Below are positions 58,337-64,000 of a DNA stretch of 64,000 bases, in pieces. The stretch spans positions 1-64,000 of the forward strand of contig JACQQF010000070.1 in assembly GCA_016207095.1 (NCBI GenBank), in the 5' to 3' direction. This DNA is from Candidatus Methylomirabilota bacterium. GTDB taxonomy: Bacteria; Methylomirabilota; Methylomirabilia; Methylomirabilales; Methylomirabilaceae. How positions within the stretch are numbered: the stretch's first letter is position 1; each line of letters opens with the position of its first letter. The notes under the pieces are model-generated. The model did not search any database. It saw nothing but the letters and a program-made list of their open reading frames with translations, and had not been told where the DNA came from. A program made the position numbers and the translations under genes.

Positions 58337-59746
58337 ATGAGTCGAATCCTGCTGGTCGAAGATAAGGACAGCATGCGCCGGATGATCCGGCGGACCCTCG
58401 AGACGGCGAAGTACCACGTGGACGAGGCCGCCGACGGAGACGAGGGGGTGCGGAAGCTGGGTCTCACTCGTTACGATCTGGTGCTGACCGATCTGAAGCT
58501 TCCCAAACACGATGGCCTTGCCGTGCTGAAAGCCGCGAAGGAAGCCTCTCCGCAGATGCCGGTCATCATCATGACCGCATTCGGCACGATCGATCTGGCC
58601 GTGCGAGCGATGAAAGAGGGGGCCTACCACTTCATTACCAAACCGTTCGATAGCGATCACCTCCTCCTTGAAGTCGAGCGAGCGATGTCCCAATTCCGGC
58701 TTGTCACGGAAAACCTCATCCTGAAGGAGCGATTGGCCGAGAAACTGGGAGCCCCGACGATCATTGGCAAGAGCAAGAAGATCCTGGAGGTCTCAGCCCT
58801 CATTCAGAAGGTGGCCGCGAGCAATGCCACCGTGCTGATTCTGGGGGAGAGCGGGACCGGGAAGGAGCTATTCGCCCGTGCCCTCCATTACCAGAGTCCT
58901 CGACGGGCATATCCCCTCGTCGCGATGAACTGCGCCGCCATCCCCGACACCTTGATCGAGAGCGAACTGTTCGGGTACGAACGAGGCGCCTTTACTGGCG
59001 CAGTCGGATCCAAGCCAGGCAGGTTCGAGCTGGCAAACGGCGGGACGCTCTTCCTGGATGAGGTCAGCGAACTCTCACCAGCCGTCCAGGCCAAGCTCCT
59101 CCGGGTGCTCGAGCAGCAGACCTTCGAACGAGTGGGCGGAACCCGCACCATCGAGGTCGATGTCCGAATCGTGGCCGCTTCCAATGCCGACCTCGCGAAG
59201 GCGGTCCGGGAGCGCCAGTTTCGAGAGGACCTCTTTTTTCGCCTCAATGTGTTCCCGGTCCCCATTCCTCCCCTGCGTGAGCGACCGGACGACATCCCGG
59301 CCTTGGTTGAGCATTTCATTGAGAAGTTCGCAGTGGGGCTTCGACGGCACGTACGGGAGATCAGCAAAGGCGCCCTACAATTGTTGATGCACTACCGTTG
59401 GCCGGGGAATGTCCGTGAGCTGGAGAACTTTGTGGAGCGGGCTGTCATCCTGACAACCGGCGAAGTGCTCCAGCCGGCCGATTTTTCCTTGGGCCTCGGG
59501 ACGACGGCGATGACGGACGAGGGTGGCGCGGGCGAAAGCCTCCAGGAGATCGGCGCCGAGGCCGGCCGGCTGGCTGAGATCGAGGGGATTCGCCGAGCGT
59601 TGGCGGCTGCAGGAGGCAACCGCGAGAAGGCCGCCGACCAACTCAAGGTAAGCGGCAAAACCCTGCAGGCGAAGATCGAGGAGTACGGAATCGAGATCCC
59701 ATCTCAGGAGGGCGCCGTCGATCGTCGCAATCGTCGAACCCGTTAA
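58337..59746 (+). CDS. Sigma-54-dependent response regulator (NtrC family)
   Basis: 469 aa. Receiver with phospho-Asp in LVLTDLKLPKHDG and Lys in HFITKPFD. AAA+ domain with GESGTGKELFARALH, GAFTGA (YERGAFTGAVG), and LFLDEVSEL. Fis-type C-terminus (NREKAADQLKVSGKTLQAKIEEYGIE). A second NtrC-type regulator in this region, distinct from PilR. Its targets cannot be read here. The AT-rich minor-pilin upstream region has a weak -24/-12 element that could be one. Confidence 0.9.
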   Translation: MSRILLVEDKDSMRRMIRRTLETAKYHVDEAADGDEGVRKLGLTRYDLVLTDLKLPKHDGLAVLKAAKEASPQMPVIIMTAFGTIDLAVRAMKEGAYHFITKPFDSDHLLLEVERAMSQFRLVTENLILKERLAEKLGAPTIIGKSKKILEVSALIQKVAASNATVLILGESGTGKELFARALHYQSPRRAYPLVAMNCAAIPDTLIESELFGYERGAFTGAVGSKPGRFELANGGTLFLDEVSELSPAVQAKLLRVLEQQTFERVGGTRTIEVDVRIVAASNADLAKAVRERQFREDLFFRLNVFPVPIPPLRERPDDIPALVEHFIEKFAVGLRRHVREISKGALQLLMHYRWPGNVRELENFVERAVILTTGEVLQPADFSLGLGTTAMTDEGGAGESLQEIGAEAGRLAEIEGIRRALAAAGGNREKAADQLKVSGKTLQAKIEEYGIEIPSQEGAVDRRNRRTR

Positions 59747-59758
59747 CCCAGAAAGGTA

Positions 59759-59794
59759 TTGACACACTGCGGCATCTCGGTGGTAGAATATAAT
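59759..59794 (+). promoter_or_regulatory. Candidate sigma-70 promoter upstream of the GT2 gene
   Basis: TTGACA followed by TAGAAT after 19 bp and an overlapping perfect TATAAT after 24 bp. The spacing is long for both. It precedes a 14-codon frame (ATGCTGATC...CTAG) and the large repeat element, then the glycosyltransferase. Confidence 0.4.
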
Positions 59795-59859
59795 GCAGTG
59801 TCTTTCAAGCCAACCAAGCGATGCTGATCGAGACGCGATCGGCGGGTGCCAGTGATCAC

Positions 59860-60102
59860 CTAGTGCCGTTCCAACTATTTACGCCTAAATGGTAAGGCCG
59901 GGGAAAGCGATAGTTCTTAGCACGACCCCTGTCGTCGGTTAGTGCCGTTCCAACTTTTTGGGCAAAAGGACATCTCTTGGCGATTAGTGCCGTTCCAACT
60001 TTTTGGGCAAAAGGACATCTCTTGGCGATTAGTGCGGTTCCAACTATTTGGGTAACAGAACATCTCTTGGCGATTAGCCGCAACAAGTTGGAACGGCACT
60101 AG
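59860..60102. repeat. YTAG-flanked inverted-repeat element, copy 5, with internal 45-bp tandem repeats
   Basis: 243 bp, CTAG at both ends. It contains a normal left part, then three tandem 45-bp units (59939-59983, 59984-60028, 60029-60073), each beginning TTAGTGCSGTTCCAAC and ending CATCTCTTGGCGA, then the standard right end. As 45 is a multiple of three, the reverse strand shows a 15-residue repeat peptide; I do not consider it a gene. Confidence 0.85.
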
Positions 60103-60143
60103 AGGGCCCGGCGCTGAATTCTCTCCAAGGAGTCCAATACGAC

Positions 60144-61712
60144 GTGCGAGCCGGGTCCTCTGTCTCTTCAGGGGTAGTCCAACGGATTCTGGATATCCTC
60201 CCTATACTCACCACCCTCCTGCTTCTCTCGATTTACCCGACCCTCCGGTATCTTCCCGGCGATCCGTTCTGGGCTGAGGTCTTTCGCTTTCTCGTCATCA
60301 GCATCTGGATCGGCTATCTGATCCTGAATCAGGTCAGGGCTCATAAAACCCGACAAGAGCTGCTGAACAACATGGAGATCGATTGGCGGGGCAGGCTTGA
60401 GGCCTCGGACCACCGGTTCGATCACTACGCTATCTTCATGCCCCTGAAGCGTGAGAATAACCGGCACGTTCTTTTTCAGACACTGCTCTCGGTCCAGCGG
60501 CAGGACTACCCGCCAGAAAAGATCATCTTGATTCCAATCGTGGAGGCCGAGGACTCCGAGACGCGCCAGAAGCTTGATGAGATCCTCCCGGCTTTCGAGA
60601 AGAGCCTGAGGATCGAGCCGTTCGTCTATCGCACCGACGGGATCGTCAACAAGTGTAAGGCGACGTCGATCAGCACGGCCGGTCGATGGCTGGCTGGCCG
60701 CATCGATGAGCGCGCCATCGGCGATGATGACCTGAAGATTCTCGTCATCGATGCCGACACGATTCTGCACCCACAGGATCTCGCCTTCCGAGAATACTCC
60801 CATCGGCAGGAGGCGGAGCGTGCGGTCAGCAGGGGTGATCGCGGCATTGTCTTACAATCACTCACCACGTACACCTCGAACTACTGGAAGGTGCCGATGC
60901 TGCCCCGTCTCCATAATTCCGGCTTCGTCCTCTACCAGATGGGAAAGATGCAGACCTCGGGCGATTACCTCGTGCTGGGGCCCGGGACCAGCCTTCCGTT
61001 CCGGGATTTTCGCGCGGTGGACTACTTTGAGCCCAACCGTCACAACGAGGACATGCAGTTCCGGTACAAGGTTGTCATGGAAGGCTTTCGCGTCGCCCCC
61101 CTCAAGATGCCCACCTGGGGACAAGCGCCCCTGACCAGTAAGGACTCGTGGGCTCAGATCGCCCGTTGGGCACGAGGCGCGGTGGACGTCAAATTCGTCG
61201 TCAACTATGTTCGTAAGTTTGCCTATTCTCGGATGCCCCTGGTGAAGCGAAAGTCGTTCCTGGCGGTTCGGGCGCTGTTTGCCAACGCGATGCCACCACT
61301 CATGGTGTTTCTGCCGGCGCAACTGATTCTGATCTCCTGGATCAGTCCCTGTGTCCGCGAGCTCTGGCCCTTCCAGGTCTTCCTCTCGCCAGATGTCCTT
61401 GCCCTTCGGATCGGGACCAAGAGTCTGTGCGTCAGTCCTCTGGCCGCCTTCAATCTTCGGTTTCAGACCATCGTCCTGACCTCCTCGATGCTCTTGGGCA
61501 TGGTGCTGGTACCGCACACACTGAAGCCGATCATCTACCAGCGACCGCCCCGTCGGTGGCGGCGGGCCCGAAATGCCTTCGAGTGGTTTCGCCTCACCTT
61601 CACCCCTGTGAATCTGCACAACTATTTTCTCATGGCCACGGCCCAGCTCTACACGCAGGCCCGGCTGGCACTGGGCATCTCAATCACCCACACCGAGATC
61701 ACCCGCAAATGA
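60144..61712 (+). CDS. Family 2 membrane glycosyltransferase
   Basis: 522 aa. Two N-terminal helices (LPILTTLLLLSIYPTLRYL; FLVISIWIGYLIL), a GT-A catalytic domain with the DxD-type motif LVIDADTILHP, the acceptor-site HNEDMQF and the processive-type QIARWARGAVD (Q-x-x-RW). Several C-terminal helices follow. It resembles cellulose-synthase-like GT2 enzymes that build surface polysaccharide at the inner membrane. GTG start. Product unknown. Next to a GT4 enzyme, so a glycan pathway is likely. Confidence 0.8.
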   Translation: MRAGSSVSSGVVQRILDILPILTTLLLLSIYPTLRYLPGDPFWAEVFRFLVISIWIGYLILNQVRAHKTRQELLNNMEIDWRGRLEASDHRFDHYAIFMPLKRENNRHVLFQTLLSVQRQDYPPEKIILIPIVEAEDSETRQKLDEILPAFEKSLRIEPFVYRTDGIVNKCKATSISTAGRWLAGRIDERAIGDDDLKILVIDADTILHPQDLAFREYSHRQEAERAVSRGDRGIVLQSLTTYTSNYWKVPMLPRLHNSGFVLYQMGKMQTSGDYLVLGPGTSLPFRDFRAVDYFEPNRHNEDMQFRYKVVMEGFRVAPLKMPTWGQAPLTSKDSWAQIARWARGAVDVKFVVNYVRKFAYSRMPLVKRKSFLAVRALFANAMPPLMVFLPAQLILISWISPCVRELWPFQVFLSPDVLALRIGTKSLCVSPLAAFNLRFQTIVLTSSMLLGMVLVPHTLKPIIYQRPPRRWRRARNAFEWFRLTFTPVNLHNYFLMATAQLYTQARLALGISITHTEITRK

Positions 61713-61716
61713 TTCG

Positions 61717-61797
61717 TCAGAGGTGCGAAGTGCGAAGTGCGAAGTGCGTACCCCGCACATCGCACCCCGCACCCCGCACATCGCGTTTCGCACGCCC
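61717..61797. repeat. Heptamer-phased inverted array, GTGCGAA family (GT2-GT4)
   Basis: GTGCGAA three times and GTGCGTA on the left; CCGCACA TCGCACC CCGCACC CCGCACA TCGCGTT on the right. A 7-bp period. It abuts the start of the GT4 gene and is read by the ORF track as its N-terminus. Confidence 0.85.
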
Positions 61798-62979
61798 TTG
61801 ACGATCGGCTTTTTCACCTGCAACGCCTTCCCACTGCTCAATGGCCTCGCGGTCTCCCTGCAACAATTCACCCATCACCTGCGCCGCCTCGGGCACCGGG
61901 TCCTCATCTTCGCGCCGCGTTATCCCGGACACAGGTCCATAGGACTCCGGACTCCTTCGGAGGAGCCTGAGGTCGATGTGTATCGGTTTCCTTCGCTACG
62001 CGTTCCCACGCACCACCGGTATGCTCTGCCGTTGCCGGCAGCAGCCGTTGCGCTTCGTCGTGCGATTCCCCGGCTTGGCCTTCAGATCATTCATGCGCAC
62101 CACCCCTTTCTGGTCGGGCCGTACTGCCGCCGCCTTGCCAGGCAACTTCGGGTCCCCTTGGTGTTTACCTACCATACGCTCTACGAGCAGTACGCGCATT
62201 ATCTGCCGTTCATCTCGCCGTTGGCGGCAAAGATCGTGGAGACCAGGAGCTATGCCTTCGCCAACCAGGCCGACCTTGTCATCGCCCCCACCTCCGGGGT
62301 GCGGGCGCGACTGCTGGCCAACGGGGTCACCGCGCCGGTGGAGGTGATTCCGACGGGGGTCGAGCCGCCCGACACCCCTGAGGAACCGAGGCCGATCGTC
62401 CGCCGGCGCCTCGGTCTGCCGGAGAAGTCGCCGATCCTGCTCTATGTGGGGAGGCTGGCGAGGGAAAAGAATATCGGGGTGCTTCTGCGGGCACTACACG
62501 CGGCGGCCAACGTGGCTCCGGAGGTCGTCTTGCTGCTCGTCGGCGAGGGGGACGAGGAGCGGTCGTTACGGGGGCTGGCCGACCGCCTGAACCTCGCCGG
62601 GCGCGTCCGCTTTGTCGGCCCCGTGCCGCACCAGGCTGTGGGCCGCTGGTATAGGGCTGCGGACCTCTTCGTGTTCCCCTCTGTCTCCGAAACCCAGGGT
62701 CTGGTTGTGCTAGAGGCGATGGCGCATGGGCTTCCCGTCCTGGCCGTCCGATCGATCGGCACATCGGACTTCATCGACGATGGCGTGACTGGGGCGCTGG
62801 CTGAGAACCCTCACGACGATTTCATCCGGCGCTTGCTGGAGCTCCTTCGGGATGGGGCCAGTCGGTCTCGCTACGCCGAGCAGGGCAAGGCCAGGGCGAT
62901 GCAGATCACTTCGGAGGTCTCGACGATGCGACTGATGCGAGCGTACGAGCGACTGGCAGCCCAGAACGCATCCATGTAG
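61798..62979 (+). CDS. Family 4 glycosyltransferase
   Basis: 393 aa from TTG 61798 (LTIGFFTCNAFPLLNGLAVSLQQF, the normal GT-B opening). The 25 residues upstream in the ORF track (MRSAKCEVRTPHIAPRTPH...) are translated heptamer repeat. Donor domain: VLYVGRLAREKNIGVLL, FVGPVPHQAVGRWYRAADLFVFPSVSETQGLVVLEAMAHGLPVLA with the E-x7-E motif. No Shine-Dalgarno is visible, and the start could lie inside the repeat. Cytosolic; probably mannosyl- or glucosyl-transfer to a lipid or glycan. The TAG stop lies in a palindrome. Confidence 0.85.
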   Translation: MTIGFFTCNAFPLLNGLAVSLQQFTHHLRRLGHRVLIFAPRYPGHRSIGLRTPSEEPEVDVYRFPSLRVPTHHRYALPLPAAAVALRRAIPRLGLQIIHAHHPFLVGPYCRRLARQLRVPLVFTYHTLYEQYAHYLPFISPLAAKIVETRSYAFANQADLVIAPTSGVRARLLANGVTAPVEVIPTGVEPPDTPEEPRPIVRRRLGLPEKSPILLYVGRLAREKNIGVLLRALHAAANVAPEVVLLLVGEGDEERSLRGLADRLNLAGRVRFVGPVPHQAVGRWYRAADLFVFPSVSETQGLVVLEAMAHGLPVLAVRSIGTSDFIDDGVTGALAENPHDDFIRRLLELLRDGASRSRYAEQGKARAMQITSEVSTMRLMRAYERLAAQNASM

Positions 62980-63004
62980 GGGCGACCCGGCGGGTCGCCC
63001 CTAC
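62976..63004. repeat. 29-bp perfect palindrome GTAGGGGCGACCCG at the GT4 stop
   Basis: Fourteen-base arms (GTAGGGGCGACCCG) around a single G, perfectly inverse. It contains the GT4 stop codon and is followed by ATTTTT, so it could end transcription. A close relative lies at 26733-26761. Confidence 0.8.
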
Positions 63005-63024
63005 AAGACCATTTTTCACACTGA

Positions 63025-63921
63025 ATGGCCTCGATGCAGCGGTTGGTCGATGAATACCTGGAATATCTGACGGTCGAGCGTGGACTGGCCGAGAACAGTG
63101 TCGCCGCGTACGCCAGAGACCTCCGTCGGACGGTAGGCTACCTCACACACGCGGGGGCAACCGCCTTCCCGGAGGTGAGTCGCGGGCTGGTGGCACGTCT
63201 GCTCTTCTGGCTGCGAGCGGAGGGGCTGGCCCCCCGGACTGTCGCGCGGCATGTCGCGTCGTTGCGTGGTCTGTTTCGATATCTGCTGACCCAGGGCTAT
63301 GTGAAGGACGACCCCACCGCCCACCTCGAATCACCGAGCCCATGGACGCGCTTGCCGGGGGCGCTGAGCGAGGAGGAGGTGGAACGGCTGCTCGGGGCTC
63401 CACTGACAAGCGATCATGCGGGTATCCGGGACAAGGCGATGCTGGAGTTGCTGTATGCCGCCGGCCTTCGAGTGTCGGAGTTGGTGAGCCTCCGCCTGTC
63501 CGATGTTGACCTTGAGGTGGGCTATGTCCGGTGCCATGGCAAAGGCTCCAAGGAGCGCGTCGTTCCCCTCGGTGCCAAGGCCCAGTCGTGGGTCCGCAGG
63601 TACCTTGCCTCGGCGAGGCCGCGTCTGTCCAAGGGCAGGATGAGCCCCGCGCTCTTCTTGAATCGCCTTGGTCGGGCCTTGACGCGACAGGGACTGTGGA
63701 AGATTTTCCGGTCCTATGCGAGGGCGGCAGGGATCGACCGTCCTGTAAGCCCTCACACGCTCCGCCACTCATTTGCCACCCACCTCCTCGAGCGCGGCGC
63801 CGATCTACGAGCCGTCCAGATGATGCTGGGGCACGCCGATATCTCGACGACTCAGATCTACACCCATGTCTCCCGGGCACACCTGAAAGCTGTCTACGAT
63901 CGATATCATCCGCGGGCATAG
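63025..63921 (+). CDS. xerD: Tyrosine recombinase XerC/XerD
   Basis: 298 aa. N-terminal SAM-like core-binding domain (LVDEYLEYLTVERGLAENSVAAYARDLRR). The catalytic domain has all active-site residues: Arg in AAGLRVSELVSL, Lys in CHGKGSKERVVPLG, His-x-x-Arg in PHTLRHSFATHLLERGADLRAVQMMLGHADI and Tyr in STTQIYTHVS. Length and motifs match the housekeeping XerC/D pair that resolves chromosome dimers. XerC versus XerD cannot be settled here. ATG start 20 bp after the palindrome; the window ends soon after. I see no gene in 63922-64000. Confidence 0.92.
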   Translation: MASMQRLVDEYLEYLTVERGLAENSVAAYARDLRRTVGYLTHAGATAFPEVSRGLVARLLFWLRAEGLAPRTVARHVASLRGLFRYLLTQGYVKDDPTAHLESPSPWTRLPGALSEEEVERLLGAPLTSDHAGIRDKAMLELLYAAGLRVSELVSLRLSDVDLEVGYVRCHGKGSKERVVPLGAKAQSWVRRYLASARPRLSKGRMSPALFLNRLGRALTRQGLWKIFRSYARAAGIDRPVSPHTLRHSFATHLLERGADLRAVQMMLGHADISTTQIYTHVSRAHLKAVYDRYHPRA

Positions 63922-64000
63922 TGATAAGACGTGCGAGGGGTACATGGAGCTCCCGCGATTCCTGGGTTGACCCGGGCAGCCCCAGAGCAAAGCGGGATTG

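Noticed and set aside
59856-60086. Minus-strand protein with a 15-residue repeat (LIAKRCPFAQKVGTA)
   Set aside because: It is the translation of the 45-bp tandem units of a non-coding repeat element, with no RBS or known domain.

Overview
The window is a GC-rich (about 60%) bacterial chromosome segment, densely coding and almost entirely on the + strand. It carries an LptD gene, type IV pili, lipopolysaccharide-style glycosyltransferases, and a duplicated proton-pumping NADH:quinone oxidoreductase (complex I). The organism is therefore a diderm respiratory bacterium. The combination of split complex I operons, the atpB-atpE block, the repeat families and the codon style makes me think of the NC10 phylum ('Candidatus Methylomirabilis' relatives). 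That is recognition from memory, not a search result. No rRNA, tRNA or CRISPR array was found.

Layout. 1-2.2 kb: a VIT1/CCC1-type transporter, then a minus-strand ACP-KASIII pair. 2.8-4.1 kb: a divergent HxxxD acyltransferase. 4.2-9.8 kb: lptD, hemB-hemL, a small unknown basic protein and a membrane-anchored monohaem cytochrome c. 10.1-32.4 kb: an energy-conservation island. It holds nuo operon 1 (A-C-D-H-J-K-L-M-N), the F0 genes (atpZ/I-like, atpB, atpE), nuo operon 2 (A-C-D-E-F-H-J-K-L-M-N), and rex, whose product senses NADH/NAD+. Both nuo operons lack nuoB, nuoG and nuoI, three of the Fe-S subunits of the peripheral arm. 32.5-34.5 kb (minus strand): ubiD followed by a periplasmic TlpA/thioredoxin-like gene whose first active-site cysteine codon is TGA. 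A hairpin lies immediately downstream of that TGA, so the gene is a strong selenoprotein candidate. 34.9-38.7 kb: glnD and aroE. 38.8-59.7 kb: a type IV pilus region with pilB-pilT-pilC-pilS-pilR, a Wzy/ligase-TPR protein and pilA. It continues with four minor pilin or pilus genes, an ABC exporter with a TPR protein, pilD, and a second histidine kinase with a sigma-54 response regulator. pilA sits behind a near-perfect sigma-54 promoter with TGTCA boxes upstream, which fits activation by the neighbouring PilR. 60.1-63.9 kb: a GT2 and a GT4 glycosyltransferase and a XerC/D recombinase.

The window is full of small repeats. (i) Five inverted-repeat, MITE-like elements with 12-13 bp termini are flanked by YTAG duplications; four of them form the TAG stop codon of the gene they follow. 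(ii) About twelve intergenic arrays are phased at 7 bp and folded as left-arm/right-arm inverted repeats. They have at least four unrelated heptamer sequences but one architecture. (iii) A REP/RPE-like 'TGTCATTGCGA' palindrome is inserted in frame in a prepilin leader. (iv) Other palindromes are present, including one encoding the tail of NuoM1. Several genes borrow start or stop regions from these repeats.
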